A stretch of DNA of 64,000 nucleotides from positions 62,001 to 126,000 of the forward strand of contig JAJJXM010000080.1 of assembly GCA_024516155.1 (NCBI GenBank), in the 5' to 3' direction. Below the pieces are notes generated by a model. The model made no database searches. It worked only from the letters and a program-made list of their open reading frames with translations, and had not been told where the DNA came from. Shown here piece after piece: positions 32,547 to 44,894 of the stretch (the first letter of the stretch is position 1; every line of letters starts with the position of its first letter). Made by a program: the position numbers and the translations under genes. The stretch is from Pyronema omphalodes. Taxonomy: Eukaryota; Ascomycota; Pezizomycetes; Pezizales; Pyronemataceae.

Positions 32547-35530
32547 CCGGTGATAGGTTGAAATAGCATTGCAATCATATATACAGTATCACTCGCACGT
32601 GGTATTAGTGTTAGAAATGTATATCGCGGTATGTAAACTGTTCATGGCAACTATGGTATTTAAGAAGAGATTTCCCATAGCTGCATGTCTTTTAGCGATG
32701 GGGGTACTCGGGTAATATATAATACTTGATTTCGATATTGTACTAGGCTACTGGCAAATTGCAATGGATATATATATAGTGATCCCCAGCGTCCCGGACT
32801 CCCGGCTTCGCGTTGGGTGAGCTAGTCTATGAGTTTAGTGTGTTGATATCTAGATAAGCCATATAATAAGCCAGAGTAGCATAACAGGGACTTTCTGGGA
32901 GACTTCTCTAACAACGGCGATGGGTATGGTGATCGTCTTGGTGGTGTTAATGGTTACTTATATATATATGTATTTCACAGAACAATGGTGGTGATCGCCT
33001 TCCTTCCAGGTTATGTAGACGTTTCTATATAAAACCCATTTGCAAAGACCAATCCTGCGTAGTCCATTACGCCATTACGGCGATTAGGGGGGGGGGGGGG
33101 TAGGACAGTGGTACTGAATCACTGCCTGGTGATATATCATATATTCCAGAAAAGCAGTAAGCAGACGCTGAAAAAAGTGACGCCGCATCTCATTAAGGTT
33201 TATCAACAACAACCTGTTTGACTTTATTTTTTTTTTTTAGTTTTATATACTTATAGTTCTCCGAATCAATCTTCGAGGATGGAAGTCACTTTGATGTGGT
33301 CGGGAATCGGGATGATGGCAATCATGGTACATCACTCGGGTATGGGATCTTTAATTTTACCAATGTTGTCGCAGCTCTTTCGCCTGTTTCTGGGGGCCAG
33401 CTCAAGTGCTTCAAGGAGAATTAAGCTGAAATTATCGCTATATTTTGTGCGCAACTTGCAGAGACGCCGGCAGGATGGAGGTATTGGTTAATGGTCGAGG
33501 GTCACGATGGTCAGTTGGATAGATATGTCCATAGATTTTCTGATATTTCCAAAGCCTGGGATCTAAAATCGGCAATCTAAAGACAAAAACAGCTTAGAGG
33601 AAATATCAACGGCACGAAATTCCGTTGGCGATAGCCATCGACAAGCTCACGATTACAATTAAAAATCGTATCAAGAATATTTGTAAACATTCCCGGTATC
33701 CCTGCACTGTAGAAAAAAATTTCATGTTTCACGGAGGAAAATACCGACATCTCAAGTGCCAGGCCAGTGATCAAGACTCTCTGAAACCTTTCCAAAAATG
33801 ATGCCTCTTTGAGATAGGTATAGGTATATGATGCGTTGATCATACCAGAGTACAGAACATGCATAAAAAATGGTACCCATGAAGTCTCTGTATACATACA
33901 TGGTACCACCCCGGGGGCAACTCCCTATTATGTAGTGCCATAACATGAAATCATTCCGTACTGTGTCTCGTGTAACACACGCAAACTTGCAGAATCATGT
34001 ATAGTTCCTCATACTAGCGAACCCGCCTATAGAGATACGTACAGGCTGAAATATTACTAGTATACACGGGAAATTGTTACATAGAGCGACTGGCCGCGGG
34101 TTATTGCCGTCGGGATTGTGTTCATCTACCGTTAAAAAAAGGTGATCGTTATATAAAAAAAACTCCCTATAGACGGATTACCCTTTACACCCATTCGAAA
34201 AACAGCTGTTTATCAAAACTACATCGATCTTCTCGTCACTATGTATTTGCAACTCCTTCCGCCAAAAAAAACTTCGATAGCTTCATCCACCAATTACCTA
34301 ACCATCATCACTATCACTATCTTCCACAAATCCCACCCACATCAATATCCACCTACCTACAACCCACCGTCACCCGAAATACCCACCTCGGAGAAACCCA
34401 AAGTCTGTACCACCCAATACCCCCCAACTCTATTCCCGATGCTCCATAAACAACACCCGGGGTTACACAAACATAGGTACACAACATTAGACGGAGTATA
34501 TATCGTATCATACAACCTTTACAGTTCTTGTGGTTGAAAGGTTCTGAGGCACGAGTATACAGATATCCGGTCTTAAGTTACGGTTTGTGGAATCAAATAG
34601 ATTTGAGAAATGCTGGTGTAGTGTACATAGTGTATGTAGTGTTTATATCGTGGTTACAGTTGCAATTTGCCACTAGCAGTAGGCGGTGCTAGATTATCCA
34701 TAGTCACTTGACTTTGTGGAATCACCTGCGATGTAGTCGGAATTTTGTTATATACTATGCATATACATGTTATTGCTGTATTAGGATATATTTTATACGC
34801 ATAGCAAACAGGGGGGGGTTCGTTATGGTTTCTTCCTTGTTGAATGGTTGTGTCTGTACATGGTGAATACATAGAATACCCAATTCCTGTAAAAAAAAAA
34901 TGAACATATGTATGCTCAACTGGGCATGAATCTTGCAGAGATCGGTGCCTTTGTAGCGTGCTACAGTAATTCGGCTCAACGCAACGGTAGCGTGGCCAAC
35001 TTCGCAATATCACCATTACCAAGTCGTAAGATTCAGGACCTACCAAAATGGTAAGAAATGAATATCTGACTCTGGGGAGCTCCAGCTCGCAGGTGGGAGG
35101 AAGACGTCATATTTCATACCTCCCGAGAGCGTTAAATCGTGGAGGTACCGATAGCTAAAGCCTGGCTTATAACTTTACTTTACTGTATCGCGTTTAGATT
35201 ACGGTAAGTTATCGTCCATAATCGTTTTGGACACTAACTTTTCAACCGTTAATACCTGGTATTCCCCTTGGAACTTGGCTTCCTACCCTTCTGACTGGTT
35301 ACTGGATCCTCCATGTTGGTCGATTGTCTGAATCCAATCCTGCTTAGGAGTGAAAATTGAGTGACCCCTCCTCCGCTTCACAGATGCTTGCACTTCTATC
35401 TTTGCCCATAAACTCTTTGCTCGTCCATTTTCCTCCAAAATGTAGAAATTAAATTACTCTATTATCATACATAACCCATTGAAATAAGTAACTATAGCCT
35501 TTCTCTTTCCCTCTCTCCCTCCCTCACAAG

Positions 35531-37466
35531 TCACCCTTCCAGCGGGATCTTAACCCAGCATTCCGTGTCTTCCCCAAAGATATTATCCCCTTTCTCCTTC
35601 TCACCAAGCTTCATCTCATCCAACTTCTCTCCCTCCCCTCCATACTCCGCAACTTGCTTGTCATACCCAGATTCTCTCAACCACTGACAAGCCGCTCTAA
35701 CATTATAATCTAATATCCTTTCCGGCTCCTTCGCTCTCTTGATAGCTCTAGGGAAAAGAACTCCAAAGTCCGACTGACTAAGATGGGCCGAGTCCTTAAC
35801 ATACCAAAACTGCACCTGTTTCTCTTTTCCATCCTTCTTTTCCTCCTCTGGTGGTGGCGATGGTGATTTGCTGGTCATTGGAGCTATGATCTGCTGACCG
35901 GTGACTTCAATACCAGGAGTGGGAACATCATTCTGAGGATGAAATTCCCCGGCCTTATCCCATTGCTCAAACACTTTGTGTTCCGGACCACCTCTTCTTC
36001 TTCCGGGATCCTCTGATAATATCCTCCTTACACCCCTCAAGTTTTCTCTCCACCGGAAGAACTCATCACTCATAATCACCAACACCCTATCCGCATTACC
36101 ATTCTTGACTTGAGGAAGTGGTAATTTCCAGAGAGGTCTCGTACGAGCCGATAATAGAGGAAGACACCAGATATCCAGAAGCATGAGAGGGCTTTTATCC
36201 GTGATTTGTTCACCAAGAGAGCAAGCACCTTGTTGTCCAGGGCCCCTCGGCACTACAGGATCCGGGATAAACAGTGGCTCCTCATCTGCCGGCGCAGTGC
36301 TACGACTACCATAATAAACACTCTTTATCAACTGGATCATAGTAGCACTTCCAAAGCTATGGCCTGCCCAAATCATTCTACCAGGTTCTCTGATGTCGAG
36401 TTTTTCCTTGAACTGTCCAAGCAGCTCATCACGCAGGGTTGTATCGGCATCGAACATCTGGGTTCCCGCAGGGATCTGTCCGAGGTCCAATTGGGTAAGC
36501 GCAGAATAAATCACCGATAATTCCCATAATCGAATTTCAAGCTGGCGGTTACGTCCCTGGGCTGTTATGTCGCTGATTTGGTGGGGGTAGTTGGTGTAGT
36601 CGACCTGTATCCTCTGGGCGGAAGGTTCTGCAGGTTTCGGGGTAGCTCCAGTGATCTCGGTTTCTGAGGATGACGGCGAGGAACCGGGTTTAATGAAAGT
36701 TACAGGCGCGGAACCATCACGGTGTTCAGGGGCGATAACGATGTTTCCGTAGGAAGCGAGGGAACCGCAGAGGTGTGAGTATGCGAGTCTTGTTCCGCCG
36801 AGGCCGTGGGAGAATAGCACTGTAGGGAATTTAAACTCGGTATTACTCGGGAGTAGAGGTGCCTGACTGATGGCAGGGAGTGCGATATGGTGAAGGATAC
36901 GTGGGATATAGCTATTTTACAAAACGACAAGTAATCAGCACCTGTGCGCAGGATGAGTTGGGCGAACAGAGAGAGACTTACGAGATGATCTCAGCTAATC
37001 CGGACCCAGCACCTAAGAACCGTACGTAACCACTGAGGTATTCTCGTTGATGTGGCTCAGGAAGCCAATAGACGGATTTTGTCGCGGTTGATGAGCCACG
37101 GGAAAACCAGCCTGGCATCCAGCTTCCGTTTGTTGCTGGCTTCTGTGAGCTATCCACAACACCTGCGCCATTGCTACCGTTCTCTAGGGTAACGTTGGTT
37201 ACACCGTCGACAGCGCCATTAGCTTCAGTGGTGTCGCCAGATGGTGGATTGGGTGGCGCATTCTCCGCATCGGCAGGCTTGTATTTCTGTCCCGTTGGAT
37301 AAAACACACGGAATTGGACTGTGGAAACATTCTCGGCTGAAGCGGGCGGTTTCTGGGAGGTTGGTAACGATGACACTGGGATTTCGAGTTCGAAAGAGGC
37401 GACAGTGTAGGGCCCCTTATAGCTAGGGAACTGGGGAACGACTTTTAATCGGGAGAGGAAGGACAT
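35531..37466 (-). CDS. Platelet-activating-factor acetylhydrolase-like lipase
   Basis: Two exons, 36982-37466 and 35531-36911 (70-bp intron), 621 residues. The opening MSFLSRLKVVPQFPSYKGPYTV and QFRVFYPTG match the start of the PAF-AH isoform II family. The alpha/beta-hydrolase core has LFSHGLGGTRLAYSHLCGSL and VIAPEHRDGSAP. The nucleophile elbow is GHSFGSA (Ser347), the likely acid is Asp408 in LLDIWCLPL, and the His is in DSAHLSQSDFG (His538). There is no signal peptide, consistent with an intracellular enzyme cleaving short or oxidised sn-2 acyl groups from phospholipids. Fungal members are longer than the about 400-residue animal forms, mostly through the low-complexity insert at about 60-130 and a Pro/Glu/Lys-rich loop near 510-525. 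Confidence 0.9.
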
Positions 37467-38916
37467 TGTATTACTTGATGGTTGGCGTTATGCTTGCAAT
37501 CGATTGGTTGGTTTAGGCGATGATAGATGGGTATCTTTTGGTGGTTGATGGTAACTTTCTTGGGCGTTTTTGGGGAATAATCTGGTGGACCTGATGGAGA
37601 GAACACCTCTGGAGTTTTGAAGATATCGGTCGAGACAGGGTTGTCGCGTGTTGGATGACGTATGAAACGTTAAGTCAACCTCGGCATCGTTTGTGTGCCA
37701 AGAGTTGTTGGTTCAGCCGGATTCGGCCGCATCACATGACCATACAAATCCCGGAAGAATCTGAATTGAAGGGCGACACCAAGGCGAAGCTGACGGATGT
37801 TTGTCTTTCCGGACATGGAAGCGAGAAATAGAGAACAGGAACAGGAATGTGAGCAAAATAGGGCTGATTACGAAGTGGTGGGAAAAAACAAGCAAATGTA
37901 CAGTGAGACATGGCGCCGCCGATCGATTTACATCTGGTTTCAATTGGGCAAGAAGGCACGAGAGACCCACCAGAGTACTCTGACGTCAATAAAATGTACC
38001 TACAGCGATCAAAAAGCTTGGTAAGACCCACAATGCATACCAATACATATGTAGATACATATATGGTGTTGATGGTCGATACTGACTTTTACGCTAGAGG
38101 GTATACGTACTTACATCCCCCGCGAGATGAGGCGTTGAAGTAATTATCGGTTTGACTGGCATCTAAACCCAGCAGCATACATTAAAGATCGGCGAATGGG
38201 ATGTTTGAAATAGAAACAAATTCTAACCCCCTTTCAATGAAATTTTTTACTATTGCATCCAGATGATCCGAGTGATGGTCTAGTAGCGGTCTACCTAACT
38301 CTTCACCATGAACCCCCCAATCCAGTTCAAAGGACGCCTCCTAACACACCAATCCAATCAGACCTATAATTTTCACCAGTATCTCACAGGAAAAACCTTT
38401 CAAGATGATCTGCTCGGGAAGCTTAAAACGCCAGATCATTATAGTTGCTTGTACCAGGAGTCTTCACCTGGGTTAACAAGGCGTTTGTAAAAAGTGCGGT
38501 CATTCAAAATGCTAGATTCAAATTTCCGTGATGATGCACACTGAATATACTCACCGTGTATATCTAATCTTCTCAGTGCACGATAATAGCATGGTTCAGA
38601 TCGATCCGCGCAGTTCGTGAAGCTTCAGGGGAGCTTTTGGACGACAGCACTCTCTAACTGCTGCGATGAATTTTCATACATCAGATAGAAATTACGGGCT
38701 TTGTTTCCATATATATTGCACTACTCGATAGATATTCATATGGTTTGTTACGAAACAAATCTACGACAAAACAATTCTGATTAAATACAATAGTTATCTC
38801 AACTCTCTCTGCCACTGCACATTATAGAAATCCAACCCAAGCAGGTGCTGAATCCTCCTATCTATTGTCCCGGTAAAGCAATTCTTAACTTGCCCCCAGC
38901 CTCCATAACATAAAAA
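37467..38916. other. Intergenic, no gene seen
   Basis: Upstream region of the lipase, then the 3' flank of the Gly-rich protein gene. Only short uninformative frames. Confidence 0.6.
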
Positions 38917-39751
38917 TCAGTCGAACGGACTACGGTGGTCTGCATTTGTACAATCTACAAGCGATTCACCTTTGCGATAACTACGAGGAGTGAGTCCCAT
39001 AGTCTCCTGAGTTTCCAAACTGAAGATGGCATAATCCTCAACAATCATAGTCTGGCAAACCACGCAATGAAGAGCCTTCCCTCTTGTCTCTATCAGATGA
39101 CTCTTGTAAGGCGTTGCAGCGTGGCTGTCTGGTGTGCAATACGCACACATTGATCGCTCTCTCTCTTTTCCTTGTGGTCCACGGGGAGGCTTTGGGAACA
39201 TTGTTCCTGTTGGTCTCATTGGCATTTGTCCACCTGATGTTGGTTTCCAGGGTGTCGAAAAGGGATCATTTCCTCGTCCAGGCTGAGACCATGTCGGTAA
39301 TCCAGCTGTTCCTGGAAATCCCATACCACCATTTAAGCCACCGAGAAATCCTCCACCAGGAAATGCGGGTCCACCAAAGCCGCCACCACCAGAAAACCCG
39401 GAACCACCAAATCCGAGGCCACCAGGAAACCCGGAACCGCCAAAGCCACCACCGCCAAAAAACCTGGAACCACCAAAGCCGAGGCCACCAGGAAACCCGG
39501 GACCAAACCTACGAAATTCAGCTGGCCGATTATTATCTTTTCGTTCATTCTGTTTTGACTTTTCCTGTTGAGGCGGTTCTGTATCATAAGAGTCAGTTAA
39601 GTCTGTTTTTTTTGGCTGATCTTGAGGAAATGGTATTAAATCCTATACTTTTTTTCTCTGGTTTCGGCTCCGGCTTAGCAGCGTAGATGGGCTTTTCAAC
39701 TAAGCCGCCAGCTTTGTCATCCCAAACGAGAGCAGTAAATTGTTCTGGCAT
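38917..39751 (-). CDS. Gly/Phe-rich protein with paired CxxC motifs
   Basis: Two exons, 39649-39751 and 38917-39578, with a 70-bp intron (GTATAG...ACAG, CTGAC branch point), give 254 residues. The start is the ATG at 39751 in context AAAATGC, opening MPEQFTALVWDDKAGGLVEK. A Lys/Pro-rich stretch is followed by about 55 residues of FGG, GFPGGLGFGG and GFSGGGGFGG repeats (about 60-115). The C-terminal part carries CAYC (179-182) and CVVC (206-209), spaced like a four-cysteine zinc ribbon. I do not recognise the family. Gly-Phe repeats occur in RNA-binding and phase-separating proteins and in class B J-proteins, but no J domain or RRM is visible. An additional upstream exon cannot be excluded. 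Confidence 0.68.
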
Positions 39752-40911
39752 TTTCAGCGGAGGTGATGAATCTTCAGTTGTAGAGTGTGCGTCTGTGTGA
39801 TTGATACGGGATGTCAAAATGAATTCGATGTTGCGTCGGTATTTAACGTCCAGAGAGCCACATCACAGGATAGGCAAATATTGAATGTTGGCTTGACTTC
39901 AATTTTAGGATGAGAGATGTTGAAACCAACACCACGACCACCCAGTATTCTTTATGGAATTTTGTGACGTGTTATTTGTCTATTTTGTTCAGACACCCTT
40001 TGAGGCCTTTGAGGCCTACGCGAGGCGTGCTATTTGTTTGCGACACAACGCATCACGCGAACTATTCTGTCGAGTGATAGTACGTGATTAGTGACTTCTG
40101 TCACATACTACTGGAGCCTCTGGCAATGAAAGTATCAGCAAAAAAAAGTTGGAATTCAAGCAAAAACATTTAAATATCAACTTTAATAAGATAAATACTA
40201 TTCGAAGCTGCTTCATTGACCCCTGCAACAAAACTCCTATGATACCGACCAAGTTGCCCGAACCCCAATATTCTCTTTGATTTTGACGTTTGCGTTCACT
40301 CAATAGTAATTTATGGTAAAAACTGTGATTACAGCAGATTAGAATCTAATTTGCCTCGATCACCTCAAGCCAGAATTCTATGTTGGATAACTTGAATGAA
40401 CCATACCCGCTACGGAAGCTGCCAGAACGGGCCGGTATGTTAGTTCCACTAGCTCCTCACGCTCCAATTATGGCACGCCTATAATCGACAAAAGAGTTAT
40501 TTCAGAGATGGTGGAGCTACCGTAGATGTCAGGGCTAATCTGGTTGCTGGTTCCACTAGTTCCTCTGTGGCTTTCCGTCTTGATTATGAGCACCCTACAT
40601 TTATGCATTAGCTGTTTGATGCTGATTATTCATCTTCACCAGTACGTTAAGGATCATGTACATACACCTTATACCTCATGGTTCTTGTATAGATAAATCC
40701 TACCGGGTTCACATTCCGGACTTATCCATACATAAGAATGACTGACATAATCTCCGGCGCTGGCTCCTCAAAAATAATATCATCAAGCACCCCCCAGATA
40801 GATGGAGAAGTGTTGTTGGTCTGAGTCATTAAACTCGTCTCGGCGCTTCTAATGATATGTGTTGTTGAGATGTACTGCGTGGATATGTTATCAAATATCT
40901 GTGTTTTTGTC

Positions 40912-40931
40912 GGGGGGGGGGGGGGGGGGGG
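40912..40931. repeat. Poly(G) tract, 20 bp
   Basis: Uninterrupted G run. Confidence 0.97.
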
Positions 40932-41238
40932 TTCATTTAAAGAATAATTGAGGGATTCTGACCTCGGTATCAATGTTTGGCCAAGCATACTGATGCTCAT
41001 CTCCAGCGGGTGTGAGAACAGCAGCTTGAGTCAGCGGTGTTTACAATAGAAGGCTGCATAGAACCATCCGAATTAGATATGATATGCAGAATAGGCAGCT
41101 GAAAAGCTCCGGTGAATAGTTACATCCCAGGGTAGGGTGGATGCAATGCAAGATAATCCCACGGTGTAGATCTTTAGAGAGAAAAGCAACTGGTGTCGAA
41201 GCCCAACGGCATGGTCTACCTGTGAACCTTTGTCTCTC

Positions 41239-41264
41239 GGGGGGGGGGGGGGGGGGGGGGGGGG
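41239..41264. repeat. Poly(G) tract, 26 bp
   Basis: Uninterrupted G run, the longest in the window. Confidence 0.97.
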
Positions 41265-41909
41265 TAGATGGCTGTCGTGACGAAGAGATATAGATGGGAA
41301 TTCAAGTTTTTCAGGGGAGGGGACAAAGTACATAATGCTAGGTACAGTACTGCTGGACTATTAGGCAATGCTTAGCATAGTTTGACGATGTGCTCTAATG
41401 TCTCCCGCAAAAACATCAACAATTACAATTCGTCATATGTGAAACCTTAGTGCATAACATATCGGAATACCTTATGTAAGCACCAACAAAATGTAGAGGC
41501 GGGTACGCTGACTGATAATAATTATTTCCATTTGTTCCATCGGCTAGTTTCAAAATCACTGATGCCGGCAGATTGGTAGATGGAGGTGGAGCACATACAT
41601 AACCTCCATATGAACGAACCCAAACCTGGTGAATTTTCTATGTCTACTAATCACACACCGCTCCACCTTATTCTCCACCACAGTTCATCATCTCCTACAT
41701 CACGCAATACCACTCTCACCAACACTACCCATTTCGGCATCCACAGCTCTTAATCTTATCCTGGTGGTTACGAATCTTGAACAATTTCAAACCAGTGAAT
41801 TTACAAATGCGCAACAGTAAGTACATGACAATTTGGATATCTACAATGCAACAAAATTTTAAATAAAGCAAACATTCCTGATCCTTCCCTTCTAATATCA
41901 GAATCTTAT

Positions 41910-44324
41910 CTACCACTCCTCAAATCCCTGTACAACCCCCTCAAGCCCCCGTACCGCCGCCTCCTCAGTACTAACAGACGTCATAATATAAACCACATTT
42001 CCTAGCGCCCTCGCATCGATACCATTACCCTTTAATCTATCCATCAACCAACCGGAAGCATTGCTAGCATATCCAGTCTCCTGAGCCTTAAGGGTAATCG
42101 CCAGTACGGTTCCTAGCGCCCATACCGACTCGACTTTAGGACTGTGACTGAGCTTGGTGATGAACTCGCTGCTCCATTTACTCCACAACTTGTCCCCGGT
42201 TACCTGTGTCGTGCCCTCGCTGGGTGCTACAGAGAAATCCCCAGCCTCTGCCATGTTGTTCATGGTATTCAGCGATTCCAGCGCAACCTGACATCCCACA
42301 GCATGAGCGGTATAAGAGTGGCCATGAAGCAGGGCTTTGTGTTTGTGCTCGCTCAGGAAGCTCTTGAAAATCTCCTCTCCAGCCAGGGTGGTGCACAAAG
42401 GCAATAATCCTCCCGTCAGGAGCTTAGCGTGGATCGAAATATCTGGCTTTACATGAAGTAGGTTTGATGGGGAGAAGGAACCAAGGCGGTAAAGACCAGT
42501 GAAGACTTCGTCGTGGATCACAGGGAGACCAGTCCAGGTGGTCGTGGCCTTGGAAGCTGACAGCTCTGCTTCTGGCTTCGCAGGAGTGAGCTTCGCCTGG
42601 GGGAAGAGGTCGGCGGAGTTGCGGATGACGTTGATAAGGGTACGCTGGAAGAGCGGGTCGCAGAAATGCATTCCGGCAGCACCCAAAACGACTGGCTCAA
42701 GCATTAAAGCACCGAACTTGCGACCTTCGACCTTGATAGCTTGATGGAGCTGTGCGTGGATGTACTTTGCGTACTTCTCTGCTAGCTCGGTCGAGTCACG
42801 GTTGATGTCGAAGATATCCTCCAAGCTTCCGAATTCGTGGCAAGCACCGAGCTGCTGCTGCTGCTCTCCAGGAACGACCACCTTCCACTTGCCCTCACTT
42901 AGGCCGACCTTTGGGAAATCGAACCAGAATCCTCGGCCCTTGTACCACTCAACCTCCTTGTTGTAAATTCCTGGATCAGCTGCGTCCATAGCACCAATGG
43001 TGTCACCGTGGTAGGCTCCCTTGAGTCCAATGATGCCAATATCTTTATCATCTGAACTCCATCCATACCTCTCCCTGGATGTACGGAGTCCCATCTTAAT
43101 AGCCACCTCAGCTCCGGTAGATCCATTGTCGGAGAAGAAGACCCTGTTTAGACGGGGGTTATCGAGCTTTTCGAGAAGGAGCTCGGAAAGCTTCAAGGCG
43201 GGGGAGTGAATGGCGCCGGGGAACATAACATGTCCGTACCGACCCGCTGCATATGCTGCCGACAAGGCAAGCTCCGGGTTGGAGTGGCCAAGTCCTTGGG
43301 TCCACCAAGAAGCAGAACCGTCATAGCGGGGAGTCAAGACCTCGGGGGATTCCTCAGCTGACTCAGGAACAGCTGCGGTGGGAGGAGTGTACACAGAGAA
43401 ATGGTCTCCATGGGCCGAGTCAATAGCTCTGATGTTGTCCGCTGCGACGGAAGTGTGCTGAGTGAAGGGATACCAGATCTTGTCGGCCGCACGCTGGGGC
43501 ATGGACTTAATGTCTTGTATTCTGGCAGCATGACGGGAGTGTAGGTCTCCAATCATATCAGAGAGTTCCTGACGCTCTGCAGTGCGGGTGTAGTACTCGA
43601 GCATTTGCTCTTCGTCACCGACATCTTTTCTCGGGGGTGGGGGCGGTAACACAGTGGTGGGGATTCCGCGCTTCTGGAAGTAAGGGGAGAGGTAGGAGTC
43701 GTTGCGGTATGGCTCGTTGGTGAAGACGACAACACGGTCTACATCATATCCACGAATATGGAGAGACTCATAGGCGGAGATGGAGGCCGAAATACCTCCC
43801 AGGGCGGGGTCGGCGATCAAGATGATTGGCAACCGGAGAGGACGGTATGCATCGGCCTGAGAGCTGCCAGAGGGGGTGGGGGAGTGGACTCCACCGGCGG
43901 TTTCGAGGATGAAGGTTCCCTTCTCCTTGCTGAGGGAGGAGATGTGGTTGTGAACCTTATCGAGGAGGAGAGAGTCGGTGAGATTGAGCTCCTGCGGTAC
44001 GGCGAGATGAGGCGACACTGGGTCGTCGAATTGCCAAAGGCAGGATGTAGTTACACCGGAGAACTTGGAGACATGGCTGGTCTGGTGGATAAGTATTTTA
44101 TGAATATTGAGCTTCAGAAGTTGGGCTCACCGGTCGTCGGCGTCGGAAAGAGGGCCGGTAGACACAGGCTTGAGATACCAAACTCGTTCGCGACGTTCTT
44201 TCAGAGCTTTGCAGAGAATTGTGGAAACAATTGTCTTGCCAACGTTGGTATTCGCACCGTAGATTTGGAAGGCGCGTAGACGCGCAGACAGCGTTGAGCT
44301 GATCGCTTTGGAGGGGAAGCGCAT
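41910..44324 (-). CDS. bioDA: Bifunctional dethiobiotin synthetase / DAPA aminotransferase
   Basis: Two exons, 44131-44324 and 41910-44076 (54-bp intron), 786 residues. The N-terminal BioD half has the P-loop GANTNVGKT (23-31), LKPVSTGPLSDADDR and FILETAGGVHSP. It closes DAPA with CO2 and ATP to form dethiobiotin. The C-terminal half (about 245-786) is a class-III aminotransferase like BioA: KIWYPFTQHT, FFSDNGSTGAEVAIKMGLR, GLKGAYHGDTIGAMDA, IHDEVFTG, and Lys616 in HAKLLTGG as the PLP lysine. It makes DAPA from KAPA. The fusion is the usual Pezizomycotina and plant form. The start is the ATG at 44324 (A at -3). The 22 residues before the P-loop are Arg/Ser-rich and could be a short mitochondrial presequence. 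It is divergent from bioF across 570 bp. Confidence 0.95.
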
Positions 44325-44894
44325 TTGTGAGATCGTGATGAGCTTCACTTTTCACCAGCTCTTACAGGGCAAGCTTGATATTAATGCATAAACTGCGGTT
44401 GATGTCGCAATCAAAGCCGAGGCGCAGCTCGGAGTCATTTTAGTACGTAACGCTTAAGAAGTGTTTTTTATTTTTTTTTCTTTTTCGGAGTTGTTTGGTG
44501 TTGCAGCGGGGCAGGCGGGGCAGTAGAAAATCCTTTCCCCGCACCATCGTCAAAATGGAAAGGATCCACAACGCAAACCCAACAAATTATTCACAGTTAT
44601 CACAACCGTTACCCCACTATTATTCACAGTTTTTATAACCGTTACTTTGCATGTGCCATCCCAAGCCGAAGAGAGATGGCCGAGATGAGCAGTTCCAGAA
44701 GCCAGAACAGCTAGCACCACCCCTTCGAAGCTGGTATCCCGAGAGGTCCCACGCTCGAAAAATAATATCCCAAATTATCCGCCGACCTACTTTCCCGCGA
44801 ACGTCAAACCACCGCGATCATGTCCTGACGCTGTTATTTCCTTAAATTCAAAGAACCCGAAATCCAAAATCAAAATCCAAAATTCGAAGTTGGA
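44325..44894. promoter_or_regulatory. Divergent bioDA/bioF promoter region
   Basis: 570 bp between the two start codons. It contains an imperfect 27-bp direct repeat: 44586-44612 and 44619-44645, both ATTATTCACAGT...AACCGTTAC, 33 bp apart. Each contains CCGTTA, the complement of the Myb-type core TAACGG. The rest is a T-rich tract near 44464-44485 and GC-rich sequence near 44505-44525. Confidence 0.55.

Larger units (their letters stand above)
30995..35530. other. 4.5-kb gene-poor spacer
   Basis: Holds a minisatellite, GTCA repeats, TTGC/TTAC repeats near 31550-31600, a C18-A37 block and a 14-G run (33087-33100). A 98-codon frame at 34241-34537 opens with an ATG but is low-complexity and has no family signal. 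I see no supported gene. Confidence 0.6.
39752..41909. other. Intergenic with two poly(G) tracts
   Basis: No gene supported. Contains runs of 20 G (40912-40931) and 26 G (41239-41264). Short frames crossing them encode Pro runs and are artefacts. Confidence 0.6.

Noticed and set aside
34241..34537. 98-residue plus-strand frame with ATG
   Set aside because: Low-complexity His/Pro/Thr composition, no intron evidence, no family resemblance; kept out of the gene list.
39593..39817. Longer start (39817) for the Gly-Phe protein
   Set aside because: That codon is TTG; the first in-frame ATG is 39751.
44127..44348. bioDA start at 44348
   Set aside because: The codon there is GTG; the ATG at 44324 has good context and keeps the whole BioD P-loop.
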